NCBI GenBank assembly: GCA_004322135.1 | Contig: SCSG01000004.1 | Span: 203,599 to 267,598, forward strand | Origin: Burkholderiaceae bacterium | GTDB lineage: Bacteria > Pseudomonadota > Gammaproteobacteria > Burkholderiales > Burkholderiaceae_B | DNA length: 64,000 bases | Direction of reading: 5' to 3' | Shown: positions 36,886-47,035 of the stretch, in pieces | Layout: each line of letters starts with the position of its first letter | How positions within the stretch are numbered: the stretch's first letter is position 1 | The notes under the pieces: model-generated | The model's database searches: none | The model's input: only the letters and a program-made list of their open reading frames with translations | Told to the model about the DNA's origin: nothing | Translations under genes and position numbers: made by a program

Positions 36886-38133
36886 CTAATCCGTTTCCTG
36901 ACACAGCGCACGCAATTCGGCGACGAACGACCGCATGCTGGCGCCCAGGTCACTGTCGGCACGCATGGTCAGCCCAATGTACCGGCCCGTTTCCCTGACC
37001 TCGACAGGCAACACCTGCAACAGACCCGCAGACACTCCGCGAATGATCTGCCGGCGGGAAAGCAGGGCCAGCCTGTTGCTATCCATCAGCAGGGCCTGCA
37101 ATACCACGGCACTATTGACCTCCAGCGAAGCGTGCGGGGGGGCCACGCCATCGGCCGCGAAAGCGCGCTCGAAGGCGGCCCTGGCTGGTGTGCCGGTCAG
37201 GGGCGCAATCCAGGACTCGCCAACCAGATCACGCAAGCCAGCCAACGACTTCCCCACGAGGGGGTGTCCCTGGCGTACAACTACTGAAAGGGTATCTTCG
37301 AACAGAGGCTCCTGCACCACATCGGCCGCAGTCAGCTCACCTCTTAACGCGCCCACCACCACATCAACGTCGGCATGGCGCAGCTGATGCATCAGTGCAC
37401 CGTACGTTCCATCGACTATCGTAACGTTAAGGTCTTTATGCAGCGCCAGAACACGGTCCACCGCACGCGGCACGAGCACACCCGCCGACAAGGGCAGCGA
37501 CCCGATGACGATGCGGCCCGACATCTTGCCATGCAGTGCCATCAAGTCTTCTTCCGCATGACGAAACTCCGCAAGGGCAAGCTTGGTGCGTCGCAGCACC
37601 GCCTCGCCGCTTTCAGTCAGGCGCACGCCCCGCACCGAGCGGTAGAAAAGTACACTGCCCAGCATATGCTCCAGCTGACGCAAAGTCTGATTTACGGCGG
37701 GCTGGCTCACACGCAGTCGGGCGGCCGCGGCAAGCTCGCCGCCCGTCTCACAGAAAGCCACATATGTCGCCAAATGCCGATAAGCGCAGGAGCCTGAAAA
37801 CCGGCCCGCCATCTGCCAGGCTGCCCGCGCACCCGGGTCGGCAAGACTGCTGGCTTCCGTCTCGGCCAGCGCAAGCTGGGCCAATGCCCGCTCGGCGCGA
37901 CGCGCAAGCAGCTTCCCTTCGGCCGTCATCAGCATCCCTCGCGCCGCGCGTTCGAACAGCGCCACGCCAAGCTGGCCTTCCAGCTCGCGGATCGCGCGCG
38001 CAATCGCCGACGAAGACAAGGGCAGCAATTGTGCGGCGTGCGCAGCACTGCCAGCCCGACCCACGGCAAGCACGGAACGGAACTGCTTCAGATACCGGGC
38101 AAGTGACATCGACCTGCTGTGTCTATCGCGCAT
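36886..38133 (-). CDS. LysR-type regulator with two tandem helix-turn-helix domains
   Basis: About 415 residues, over 100 more than usual. Two complete LysR DNA-binding domains are visible: the first with LSSSAIARAIRELEGQLG and LFERAARGMLMTAEG, the second with VSQPAVNQTLRQLEHMLG and LFYRSVRGVRLTESG. One LysR substrate domain follows (from LPLSAGVLVPRAVDRV). The start is uncertain: 38133 (after GGGGGG) or 38109. The gene precedes galB on the same strand, so it is the likely regulator of the galB-ligK operon. Effector probably a ring-cleavage intermediate (inference). Confidence 0.82.
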   Translation of the reverse strand: MRDRHSRSMSLARYLKQFRSVLAVGRAGSAAHAAQLLPLSSSAIARAIRELEGQLGVALFERAARGMLMTAEGKLLARRAERALAQLALAETEASSLADPGARAAWQMAGRFSGSCAYRHLATYVAFCETGGELAAAARLRVSQPAVNQTLRQLEHMLGSVLFYRSVRGVRLTESGEAVLRRTKLALAEFRHAEEDLMALHGKMSGRIVIGSLPLSAGVLVPRAVDRVLALHKDLNVTIVDGTYGALMHQLRHADVDVVVGALRGELTAADVVQEPLFEDTLSVVVRQGHPLVGKSLAGLRDLVGESWIAPLTGTPARAAFERAFAADGVAPPHASLEVNSAVVLQALLMDSNRLALLSRRQIIRGVSAGLLQVLPVEVRETGRYIGLTMRADSDLGASMRSFVAELRALCQETD

Positions 38134-38228
38134 CTGCCCCCCATCATCCTCGTCTCCGACGCCCTCCGCGTCGCGCCACCCATCATACCCAAAGCGCCCT
38201 ACCGACGCCGCGTTTCTGCCCGCAACAA

Positions 38229-39299
38229 TCAGCCCAGCAACGCCACTGACTTCACCTGAGCCACAACACGGGCGCCGGCCGCGATGGCCAGTGCGCGGCA
38301 CGAGCGCGCCGTCACCCTGGCCAGAAGCGTATCGCCGCCATGCAGCTCCAGCCGCACCAGCATCTGACCCGGTTCGACCATGGGAACCACGGCCCGCACG
38401 ATGGCCGGCAAAGCGTTCAAGATACTACTGCCCGAGGGCGCTGCAAGCGCAATACTGACATCACGCGCATGAATCCGGCAGCGCAAACGGATCCCCACGA
38501 CTTCGGGGCGCTGCGACACATACAACTGCCCTCCCGCAAAATCCAGTCGGGTCAAACCGTCATCTTCGTGAGCAGCCACCGTCGTTTCCAGCACCACGCC
38601 TGCATCGCCCAGAAAGCCGCCAGGCAGGTCCGTGCGCGCCAGCGTTTCCTGAAGCGGCCCTCCCGCCGCCACCTTCCCCGCTTCCAGCAGGACCAGATAA
38701 TCGGCCAGGCGCGCCACTTCATCGGGAGCATGACTGACGTACAGCACGGGAATGTCCAGCTCGCCATGCAACCTTTCCAGATAGGGCAGGATTTCAAGCT
38801 TGCGCACAACGTCCAGCGCGGCCAGCGGCTCATCCATCAGCAACAGCCGCGGCCTGGTCAGCAGCGCGCGCGCGATGGCTACCCGCTGGCGCTCGCCACC
38901 CGAGAGCCGTTCAGGCAGGCGGTCCAGCAAAGCCCCTATACCCAGCAGTTCCACAATGCCATCGAACCCTCTACTGTCCTTGTTGCCCGACCGCTTCATG
39001 CCATAAGCCAAATTCCTGCGGACGGACAGGTGATTGAATAGACTGGCCTCCTGGAACACGAGGCCCATGGGGCGCTTGTGTGGCGCAAGAAAAACGCCGG
39101 TGGAAGAATTCTGCCAGACGCCGCCGTCAACCACCAGACGCGCACGAGGCGAACGGGTCAGTCCCGCAAAGCAGCGCAGTATCGTCGTCTTACCCGATCC
39201 CGAAGGGCCGAAGAGCGCCGTCACCCCCTTTTCGGGCAAGCGCAAATCCACGTCCAGACTGAAGCCAGGGTAGTCAAGGGCAAAGCGTGCTTCGATCAC
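38229..39299 (-). CDS. modC: molybdate ABC transporter ATP-binding protein
   Basis: 356 residues: Walker A GPSGSGKT, signature LSGGERQR, Walker B LLLMDEP, and a C-terminal molybdate-binding (TOBE/Mop) domain from about residue 285. It powers molybdate import through ModB. The start is GTG at 39299, overlapping the modB stop as GTGA, so they are coupled. Longer readings upstream lie inside modB and are rejected. Confidence 0.93.
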   Translation of the reverse strand: MIEARFALDYPGFSLDVDLRLPEKGVTALFGPSGSGKTTILRCFAGLTRSPRARLVVDGGVWQNSSTGVFLAPHKRPMGLVFQEASLFNHLSVRRNLAYGMKRSGNKDSRGFDGIVELLGIGALLDRLPERLSGGERQRVAIARALLTRPRLLLMDEPLAALDVVRKLEILPYLERLHGELDIPVLYVSHAPDEVARLADYLVLLEAGKVAAGGPLQETLARTDLPGGFLGDAGVVLETTVAAHEDDGLTRLDFAGGQLYVSQRPEVVGIRLRCRIHARDVSIALAAPSGSSILNALPAIVRAVVPMVEPGQMLVRLELHGGDTLLARVTARSCRALAIAAGARVVAQVKSVALLG

Positions 39300-39973
39300 A
39301 CCGACCACCCTTGCCGGCGGCGGCGCGTGTACAGTACCAGCAGAACAAGAAAGCTGAAGCCCACCATCACGCCGGCCAGCCAATGCGCCTGGCCGTATTC
39401 CATGGCTTCCACGTGGTCGTAAATCTGCACCGACGCCACACGGGTCCTGTCCGGGATATTGCCGCCTATCATCAACACCACCCCGAACTCGCCCAGAGTG
39501 TGAGCAAACCCAAGTATGCTCGCGGTAAGAAAGCCCGGGCGCGCCAGCGGCAGGGCAACAGTAAAGAACGCATCCCAGGGCGTGGCGCGCAGGCTGGCGG
39601 CGACCTCCAGCGGACGTTCCCCCATCGCCTCAAAAGCATTCTGAATGGGCTGAACGACAAAAGGCAGGGAATACAGCACCGACGCAACCACCAGGCCTGG
39701 AAAAGTAAATGGCAATAAATCGAGCCCCAGTGCCTGAGTCAGTTTGCCCACAGGCCCGTTCGGGCCCATGAGAACCAACAAATAGAACCCCAGCACCGTC
39801 GGCGGCAACACAAGCGGCAGCGCCACCACGGCGCCCACCGGACCTTTCCAGCGCGAGGGCGTGCGCGCCAGCCACCAGGCAATCGGCGTGCCCACCACCA
39901 GCAGGATCGCCGTCACCACCAGGGCCAACCACAGCGAAAGCCAAAGTGACGAAAGGTCAACCGCGCTGATCAT
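39296..39973 (-). CDS. modB: molybdate ABC transporter permease
   Basis: 225 residues with about five membrane segments and the permease loop [26 protein letters not shown] (EAA motif). It forms the inner-membrane channel with ModC. It lies between modA and modC, with short gaps or overlaps. Confidence 0.93.
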   Translation of the reverse strand: MISAVDLSSLWLSLWLALVVTAILLVVGTPIAWWLARTPSRWKGPVGAVVALPLVLPPTVLGFYLLVLMGPNGPVGKLTQALGLDLLPFTFPGLVVASVLYSLPFVVQPIQNAFEAMGERPLEVAASLRATPWDAFFTVALPLARPGFLTASILGFAHTLGEFGVVLMIGGNIPDRTRVASVQIYDHVEAMEYGQAHWLAGVMVGFSFLVLLVLYTRRRRQGWSV

Positions 39974-39982
39974 GCCTCATCC

Positions 39983-40756
<774 letters not shown>

Positions 40757-40764
40757 TTATTGAA

Positions 40765-41577
40765 TCAAAGACATACGATGACGGAAGAGGCCTTGAACAA
40801 GGCGCACGCCCGCTCACCGGGAGCAAGCCCCAGCCGGTTCGCGCTGTTGCACGTAACGACGGCACACACCGACTTGCCTGCACCCAGGCTTAAAACAACC
40901 TCGGAATTGACGGGGCCGCCATGGACACGTTCCACGACACCCCAAAGCTGGTTGCGCGCACTGGTATGTACGGCGGGGTCAGTCAGCAGCAGCACCGACG
41001 ACGACTTGATCAGGGCGTAGACCTCTTTGCCCAACGCAAGCTCCAGCGTCTCGGCCGACTCACGAGTGATGACCGCCACAACCTGATTGACGTCATCCAG
41101 CCTGATGCGTACTTCGCAGTCGATCTCGCCCATGACGAGCCCGGCCACGGTACCTGCAAACTGATTGCGTGCACTACTGCGCAGGGAGAAGCGCCTGAGC
41201 AGATTGCGAAACTGCTCGAAGCTGACGGCCTCGCCCTTGTGCATCCCCTGAGCCAAGCGATCCAGGGCGTCCTGAGACTCGGTTTCCAGCGCACGGTACA
41301 GGGCAACGACACGCTGGCCATATCCGGTCAAGTTCGTTCCACCGCCGTGCTTGCCACCAGTCACGCGCGTAACCAGAGGCTGGTCCGCCAGGTTATTCAT
41401 GGCATCCACCGCGTCCCAGGCCGCCTTATACGACAGCGGGACAGACTTGGCTGCCTGCGTGATGGAGCCATGCTGCGCGATACCCTCGAGCAATTTGATC
41501 CGGGTGCCCCCAAGGAAGGCTCCCAGATCCGTTTCCAATTCCAGCCGCCCTTTCAGGCGAGGCTCACTCTTTGACAT
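40765..41577 (-). CDS. modE: molybdate-responsive regulator ModE
   Basis: 270 residues: an N-terminal LysR-like winged helix (GSITQAAKSVPLSYKAAWDAVDAMNN, then VTGGKHGGGTNLTGYGQRVVALY) and two molybdate-binding Mop domains (SARNQFAGTVAGLVMGEIDCEV and SARNQLWGVVERVHGGPVNSEV). It represses molybdate uptake genes when molybdate is plentiful. Start at 41577, directly behind a ModE-box palindrome; upstream in-frame codons run through that operator and are rejected. It is in line with modABC, implying feedback on the whole operon. Confidence 0.93.
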   Translation of the reverse strand: MSKSEPRLKGRLELETDLGAFLGGTRIKLLEGIAQHGSITQAAKSVPLSYKAAWDAVDAMNNLADQPLVTRVTGGKHGGGTNLTGYGQRVVALYRALETESQDALDRLAQGMHKGEAVSFEQFRNLLRRFSLRSSARNQFAGTVAGLVMGEIDCEVRIRLDDVNQVVAVITRESAETLELALGKEVYALIKSSSVLLLTDPAVHTSARNQLWGVVERVHGGPVNSEVVLSLGAGKSVCAVVTCNSANRLGLAPGERACALFKASSVIVCL

Positions 41578-41583
41578 GGCAAT

Positions 41584-41607
41584 CGTTATATAGTCAGCGA
41601 TATAACG
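41584..41607 (-). promoter_or_regulatory. ModE box
   Basis: CGTTATAT (41584-41591) and ATATAACG (41600-41607) form a perfect inverted repeat with an eight-base spacer. This resembles the known ModE site (CGxTATAT...ATATAxCG). It lies six bases before the modE start, so it should autoregulate modE-modABC. Confidence 0.8.
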
Positions 41608-41691
41608 GTGAATATACTGCAAAAAGACCTGATGCTGCACGAGACAACAGCGATGCCAGGGGTAAAACGGGTAAAAAGTGCCTACATCAAT

Positions 41692-42753
41692 TCAGACGAC
41701 ACGAACCTTGGGCGTGCCGGCACTGAATTCGCCAATAACGGCGGCGCGGCCGAAGCCTTCCGAACGGAAAATATCCATTACCCGGGCCACCGTATCGGGC
41801 GCACAGGCAACCAGAAGCCCGCCCGACGTTTGCGGGTCGGCCAGCAAGGCACGCAGAACGTCGTCGACATTGGCGGCCAAGTCAATAAAATCGCCATAAG
41901 AAGCCCAGTTGCGTTTCGACGCCCCCGTCACGACCCCCTGCCCGGCCAGCGCCTGAACACCCGGCAGCCAGGGCAGATCGGCAGAACGAATGGTGGCAAC
42001 AAGACCCGAACCGCGCGCGACCTCAAGCACATGACCCAGCAACGCGAACCCGGTCACATCCGTCATGGCATGCACACCCGGCAGGCTGGCCAACGCCACC
42101 CCCGGTGTATTCAATTGGGTTGTGCTGGCCAGCATGGCGGCGTAGCCAGCCTCGTCCAGCACATTCTTTTTAAGCGCGGCCGACAAAACCCCCACACCCA
42201 GGGCCTTGCCCAAAATCAGCACGTCACCCGGCCGCGCATCCTGATTGCGCCGGATATGGTCGGGATGCGCCAGCCCCATCGCGGCCAGTCCGTAAATGGG
42301 CTCCACCGAATCTATGGAGTGCCCACCCGCAATGGGAACACCCGCCTGGGTACACACCGAGGCCCCTCCCTCCAGAACGCGTGCAATGTCTGCTTTGGGC
42401 AGGACGTTGATCGGCATGCCGACTATCGCCAAGGCCATGATGGGTGAGCCGCCCATTGCGTAAATGTCGGACAGCGCATTGGCAGCGGCAATGCGCCCAA
42501 AATCATAGGGGTCATCGACTATCGGCATGAAAAAATCGGTCGTGGCGATCAGCGCCTGCTCCGCATTGAGCCGATACACCGCCGCATCGTCTGACGTTTC
42601 CGTTCCAACCAGCAGATTGGGGTAGACATGGGCCGCCGGCATATTGGCCAGAAGCTCCGACAGCACCCCCGGAGCTATCTTGCAGCCGCAGCCGCCCCCG
42701 TGTGAAAGTGAAGTCAGGCGCGGTGCCTCCGCGACAACTGCCGGTTCAGTCAT
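41692..42753 (-). CDS. selD: selenide, water dikinase
   Basis: 353 residues. The N-terminal HGGGCGCK carries the catalytic cysteine (residues about 18-25; coded TGC, not a selenocysteine UGA). [32 protein letters not shown] and SDDAAVY complete the ATP site. It makes selenophosphate for selenocysteine or 2-selenouridine. AAGGT precedes the ATG. No selA, selB, tRNA-Sec or mnmH is in the window, so which pathway it serves is unknown. The nearby molybdate genes hint at a formate dehydrogenase elsewhere. Confidence 0.94.
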   Translation of the reverse strand: MTEPAVVAEAPRLTSLSHGGGCGCKIAPGVLSELLANMPAAHVYPNLLVGTETSDDAAVYRLNAEQALIATTDFFMPIVDDPYDFGRIAAANALSDIYAMGGSPIMALAIVGMPINVLPKADIARVLEGGASVCTQAGVPIAGGHSIDSVEPIYGLAAMGLAHPDHIRRNQDARPGDVLILGKALGVGVLSAALKKNVLDEAGYAAMLASTTQLNTPGVALASLPGVHAMTDVTGFALLGHVLEVARGSGLVATIRSADLPWLPGVQALAGQGVVTGASKRNWASYGDFIDLAANVDDVLRALLADPQTSGGLLVACAPDTVARVMDIFRSEGFGRAAVIGEFSAGTPKVRVV

Positions 42754-42853
42754 GGTGTTACCTTGTCAGCAAAACGCGAATGGGGCAACGTTACGTACGC
42801 CCCACTTTCGCACAGCCAATATGATAACGCCAGGCCAAAAACCCCTAAGCGCC

Positions 42854-43558
42854 CTACCCGCGCTCGGGAATGTGCAGGCCGCGCACGACAGCCGGCCGGG
42901 CCAGGAACGACTCCAGGACCCGTCCGACATTCGGAAAATTCGCAATGCCTACAAGCTCGCCAGCCTCATAAAAACCGCCAAGGTTGCGCACCCAGGGAAA
43001 GGTGGCCATGTCCGCAATCGTGTAATCGTCGCCCATGATCCACGCGCGGCCCTGCAGCCGCTGCTCCAGCACGTTCAACAGACGTTTCGATTCGTCCACG
43101 TAGCGATCGCGCGGACGTTTGTCTTCGTAGTTTTTACCGGCAAATTTGTTGAAAAAACCAACCTGGCCAAACATGGGGCCAATGCCCCCCATCTGAAACA
43201 TGAGCCACTGTATGGTTTCATAGCGCCTGGCGGGATCCTTCGGCAAGAACTGGCCCGATTTCTCGGCCAGGTAGATGAGAATCGCGCCTGATTCGAACAG
43301 GGGAAGCGGCTTGCCCCCCGGCCCGTTGGGATCCAGAATGGCCGGAATCTTGTTGTTAGGGCTAAGCGAAAGAAACTCGGGTGACTTCTGATCCTGCTTA
43401 TCGAAGCTGACAAGATGAGGCTCGTAGGGCAGGCCCGCCTCTTCCAGCATGATTGACACCTTCACGCCGTTGGGCGTGGACAGGGAGTAAAGCTGGATTC
43501 GATCCGGATGTTGTGCCGGCCATTTCCCGGTAATCGGAAAAGCGGAAAGATCTGCCAT
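42854..43558 (-). CDS. glutathione S-transferase, YfcG/YghU (nu) type
   Basis: 234 residues: an N-terminal thioredoxin-like domain with YSLSTPNGVKVSIMLEEAGLPYE and the glutathione-binding FESGAILIYLAEKSG, and a C-terminal helical domain with YTIADMATFPWV. The TPNG-x-KVS motif is that of nu-class enzymes with disulfide reductase activity. It is divergent from the gentisate dioxygenase gene across a 253-base gap. A role in that pathway is not required. Confidence 0.88.
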   Translation of the reverse strand: MADLSAFPITGKWPAQHPDRIQLYSLSTPNGVKVSIMLEEAGLPYEPHLVSFDKQDQKSPEFLSLSPNNKIPAILDPNGPGGKPLPLFESGAILIYLAEKSGQFLPKDPARRYETIQWLMFQMGGIGPMFGQVGFFNKFAGKNYEDKRPRDRYVDESKRLLNVLEQRLQGRAWIMGDDYTIADMATFPWVRNLGGFYEAGELVGIANFPNVGRVLESFLARPAVVRGLHIPERG

Positions 43559-43811
43559 AGTTGAAACGAGCCCTTTTCATATCAAAGACAACGCGCGCGG
43601 GCGCGCAACGAATGATCAGCGGCCATTATGACATGCGAACCACCTGCCCCACTCCGCGCGATCAGGCCCGGCACCCCCGCCGCCAACACCCACTTCACAA
43701 ACGATGTTTACGCCAGCGATGCCACCCGCTGCGGTAGAATTGTAGTAACGTCTATATGAATGAGGCTCGGTGTCGTTCGTGCCCGGGCCACCTACCAAAG
43801 GAAGCAGCGAT

Positions 43812-44924
43812 ATGACGACCAACACCTCTGACGCCTCCGTCATCGACAAGGCCCCCGCCCACAACTCCATGGCCCCCGAAGACACCGCCGAGCTGCGCAA
43901 GCTCTATGCCGACTTCGAGGCCATGCATCTCATGCCCCTATGGACGCAACTCGGCTCGCTGATGCCCATGCACCCGGCGCCGCAAGCCATCCCCTACATC
44001 TGGAAGTGGTCGCAGCTTTACCCGCTGGCGAAACGTTCGGGCGATCTCGTTCCCGTGGGCCGCGGCGGCGAACGCCGCGCGCTTGGGCTGGGGAACCCGG
44101 GGCTTGGCGGGCGCCCGTACATCAGCCCCACTCTGTGGGCAGCCATCCAGTATCTGGGACCAAAGGAAACCGCCCCCGAGCATCGCCATGCCCAGAACGC
44201 GTTTCGTTTCGTGGTTGATGGCGAAGGCGTCTGGACCGTCGTCAATGGCGACCCCGTCCGCATGAGCCGCGGCGACTTCCTGCTGACCCCGGGCTGGTGC
44301 TTTCACGGCCATCAGAACATCACCGACAAGCCCATGGCCTGGCTCGACGGGTTGGACGTTCCGTTCGCATATCAGAACGACGTCGGCTTCTTCGAGTTCG
44401 GCTCCGAAAAGCTTTCCGACGAAACCACACCCGACCTTTCACGTAGCGAACGGCTTTGGTGCCATCCCGGCCTGCGCCCGCTCTCAGGTGTGAAAGACAC
44501 TCCCAACACACCCATTGGCGCCTATCGCTGGGAACACACCGACCGCGCACTGGCCGAACAGCTTCTGCTTGAAAAAGAAGGTTTCCCCGGTGTCTTCGAA
44601 CCCGGCCATGCGGCTGTGCGCTTCGTCAACCCAACGACGGGGGGCGACGTCATGTCGACCATCCGCGCCCAATTCCACCGCCTGCGCCCTGGCACCGCCA
44701 CACCAACGCGCCGGGTCGTCGGATCATCCGTCTTCCAGGTTTTCGAAGGGCGCGGGTCCGTCGTGCTCGACGGCACTGAACACAAACTCGATATCGGCGA
44801 CCTGTTCGTCGTTCCGTCCTGGGTGTCGTGGTCCCTGCAAGCTGAAACGCAATTCGACCTGTTCCACTTCTCCGATGCCCCAATCATGGAGCGCCTGAAT
44901 TTCGCTCGTACAGTCATCGAATAA
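43812..44924 (+). CDS. gtdA: gentisate 1,2-dioxygenase
   Basis: 370 residues, a bicupin iron dioxygenase that opens gentisate to maleylpyruvate. The first cupin has the iron-ligand motif EHRHAQNAFRFVVDGEG and GDFLLTPGWCFHGHQN; the second has the FQVFEGRGSVVLDG region. AAAGGAAG precedes the ATG at 43812. A strong terminator follows, so it forms a single-gene unit. Maleylpyruvate isomerase and fumarylpyruvate hydrolase are not certain in the window; the GST at 45120-45890 is a candidate for the former. Confidence 0.9.
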   Translation: MTTNTSDASVIDKAPAHNSMAPEDTAELRKLYADFEAMHLMPLWTQLGSLMPMHPAPQAIPYIWKWSQLYPLAKRSGDLVPVGRGGERRALGLGNPGLGGRPYISPTLWAAIQYLGPKETAPEHRHAQNAFRFVVDGEGVWTVVNGDPVRMSRGDFLLTPGWCFHGHQNITDKPMAWLDGLDVPFAYQNDVGFFEFGSEKLSDETTPDLSRSERLWCHPGLRPLSGVKDTPNTPIGAYRWEHTDRALAEQLLLEKEGFPGVFEPGHAAVRFVNPTTGGDVMSTIRAQFHRLRPGTATPTRRVVGSSVFQVFEGRGSVVLDGTEHKLDIGDLFVVPSWVSWSLQAETQFDLFHFSDAPIMERLNFARTVIE

Positions 44925-44960
44925 ACAACCGCCCACGGCGCTCACATCAGTAATGGCCTC

Positions 44961-44990
44961 AAGCCCGCGTGTTTCACGCGGGCTTCTTTT
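44961..44990 (+). terminator. Intrinsic terminator after gentisate dioxygenase
   Basis: AAGCCCGCGTG (44961-44971) and CACGCGGGCTT (44975-44985) form a perfect eleven-base stem with a TTT loop, followed by CTTTT. Confidence 0.9.
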
Positions 44991-45119
44991 ACCAAGAGCG
45001 GCCGAAAAGTTATTGTGCGGATCGGCGACAGGTTTGTCACATCACGCAGAGAGGACGGGAAACCTTGCTCTGAGCCGATCACTCCTCAACCGCGCTGAAC
45101 GATTGAGGGGGAACACGAT

Positions 45120-45890
45120 TCATTCCTTGAGGCTTTGCGAAGTCAAGCCCACTTCTTCGTATCCACCGCCACCTTCATCGGGCCACGAAACAGCTACCTT
45201 GAATGAGGGACGGCTCGAAATGGCCGCGTACCAGGCGTTGACTCGGGGCCGCTCATCCGCCGACCAGAACTGATCCTGACCCAACGCCGCCAAACGAAAC
45301 ATGAAGGGTGCAAGCGAAATATCGGCCAGGGAAAATTGGTTGACGATCCACGGGCCCGGATTCAACGTCGTTTCCAGACGGTCAAGCAAGCGCTTGATAT
45401 CGGCCAAAGACTCCGCTAGCTCCGCTTCGCTGATTTCTCCGCGAATTGCGCGTGAATGTATGTCCCTGAGGAACCTGGATGGCCGCCGCGCCACCTGTTC
45501 GCGCAATACGTCATCCCCCCAGCGGTTGCGTAACTTTGGAAGAATGTACTTGACCATGGTCAATTTGACGATGGCATCGAAACCGTCATTGCAGGTTTTA
45601 ACAAACTCTCGCATGCGCGCCGCCTGCAAAGGGTCTGATGGCACCAGCCCAGGTCCCGGAAATGCGGCGTCGATGTATTCGTTGATGATCTCCGATTCGT
45701 GTATGGCGTGCCCATTGTGAACCAGCACGGGAACCACCCCGTCCGGACTGATCTTCAGATACTCGGGACGCAGCTGATCAAACTTGAAAAGATCGACATA
45801 GCGACTGGTCCACGCAACGTTCTTCTCTTCCAGGGCCATACGTACCCTGACTGAACAAACCGAACTCCAGAAATGATAAAGCTCAAGCAT
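45120..45890 (-). CDS. glutathione S-transferase, zeta-like active-site motif
   Basis: 256 residues. The N-terminus YHFWSSVCSVRVRMALEEKNV resembles the SSCSxRVR motif of zeta-class maleylacetoacetate/maleylpyruvate isomerases. The glutathione-binding ESEIINEYID follows, then a helical domain ending SLADISLAPFMFRL...RPRVNAWYAAISSRPSF. It is longer than usual zeta enzymes (about 210), and the C-terminal half resembles beta-etherase-type GSTs. It lies between gentisate dioxygenase and the resorcylate genes. A cis-trans isomerase for maleylpyruvate or maleylacetoacetate is a fair but unproven reading. Confidence 0.8.
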   Translation of the reverse strand: MLELYHFWSSVCSVRVRMALEEKNVAWTSRYVDLFKFDQLRPEYLKISPDGVVPVLVHNGHAIHESEIINEYIDAAFPGPGLVPSDPLQAARMREFVKTCNDGFDAIVKLTMVKYILPKLRNRWGDDVLREQVARRPSRFLRDIHSRAIRGEISEAELAESLADIKRLLDRLETTLNPGPWIVNQFSLADISLAPFMFRLAALGQDQFWSADERPRVNAWYAAISSRPSFKVAVSWPDEGGGGYEEVGLTSQSLKE

Positions 45891-45978
45891 ATAGCGCCCC
45901 CGAATTTTGAGTGCGTGTTACGTCCGAAACCACACTGAGAGCGGGCGTTGGACCCGCCGCCAGACCGACGCCAAAGGT

Positions 45979-46965
45979 TCAGCCTGCATCGTGCAGCTTG
46001 AACAGGGTTGCCGCGTTGGTGCGCCCGATCTTCAGCCGGTCGGCTTCGCTGATTGACGCTGCGTCAAACCAGTTCGCCGCGTGGTCAACGTTCTCGAACG
46101 GCCAGTCCGTGGAAAACAGAATCCTGTCGGCACCAATCTCCAGGATGGCATCGATCAGCGTTTGCGTACGAAAATTGCCCGACGTCGTCAGGTAGAAGTT
46201 TTCCTGAAAATACTCGGCAATCTTGCGCTTGGCGGGATAGGTCTTGGGCGCATTGGTCCACGCATTGCGATTGTCAATGCGCCACATGCTGTATGGCAGG
46301 CCTTCGCCCATATGACCCAGAATGATCTTCAGCCGAGGGTAGCGGTCGAACAGGCCCGATCCCATAAGACGCAACGCATGCACGGCCGTTTCCTGGCCAA
46401 ATGCCCAGGTAGGACCAAGCAGCCAGGGATGCCCTTCGTAGATCTTTGCACGTGACAGCAGCGGGTTGCGCGGGTGCAAATAGAACGGCACGTCCAGCTC
46501 TTGCACGACTTTCCAGAAACCGTCGAACTGCGGCGCATCGTAATACGCGACATTCTCGGGATCGTCGACCTGAGAAAACCCGTTGACCAGCGCACCGCGA
46601 AACCCAAGGTCCTTGATGCAGCGCTCAAGCTCGCGAGTCGCGCGATCCGGGTCCTGCAGCGGCAACGCCGCCAGGCCCTGGAACCGGTCGGGACGCTTGG
46701 CAACCTGCTCGGCCAGAAAATCATTGGCCCGCGTAGCAATTTCACAGGCCTTGGACGTATTGTAAATAGCCTGGACCGTAGGCGCGTTCAGCGAGAGCAG
46801 CATCATCTCCATGCCGTGTTCGTCCATGAGTCTGAGCCGCATCTCCTGGATGTCGAGCAGTCGCTTGCTAAGCTCCTTCCAGCTGTTGTCCGGCAGGAAC
46901 CCGGCCGAATCATTCAACGTTTCCGGTATGGCGAAATGTTCTTCGAGTCCGATTTTCCCTTGCAT
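45979..46965 (-). CDS. gamma-resorcylate (2,6-dihydroxybenzoate) decarboxylase
   Basis: 328 residues of the amidohydrolase (ACMSD-like) family. The zinc ligands E8 and H10 are in GLEEHFAIPE, another His in FYLHPRNP, and the Asp in ILFSTDWPFE. The N-terminal 70 residues (KELSKRLLDIQ, SLNAPTVQAIY) closely follow the known gamma-resorcylate decarboxylases, which reversibly convert 2,6-dihydroxybenzoate to resorcinol without oxygen. AAAGGAGA precedes the ATG at 46965. It follows the flavin monooxygenase gene on the same strand. A 2,3-dihydroxybenzoate decarboxylase is the main alternative. Confidence 0.85.
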   Translation of the reverse strand: MQGKIGLEEHFAIPETLNDSAGFLPDNSWKELSKRLLDIQEMRLRLMDEHGMEMMLLSLNAPTVQAIYNTSKACEIATRANDFLAEQVAKRPDRFQGLAALPLQDPDRATRELERCIKDLGFRGALVNGFSQVDDPENVAYYDAPQFDGFWKVVQELDVPFYLHPRNPLLSRAKIYEGHPWLLGPTWAFGQETAVHALRLMGSGLFDRYPRLKIILGHMGEGLPYSMWRIDNRNAWTNAPKTYPAKRKIAEYFQENFYLTTSGNFRTQTLIDAILEIGADRILFSTDWPFENVDHAANWFDAASISEADRLKIGRTNAATLFKLHDAG

Positions 46966-47035
46966 GATGACGTCTCCTTTGTGTTCGAATGGTGCAACCA
47001 GGTTTTTGGTGTGATGCGAATGCGACAATGAAGGT

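Noticed and set aside
38134..38301. N-terminal extension of the double-HTH LysR protein
   Set aside because: Gly/Arg-rich sequence with no family likeness that overlaps the end of modC; a later start is more likely.
42680..42700. Possible selenocysteine codon in selD
   Set aside because: The catalytic position is coded by TGC and no in-frame TGA is present.
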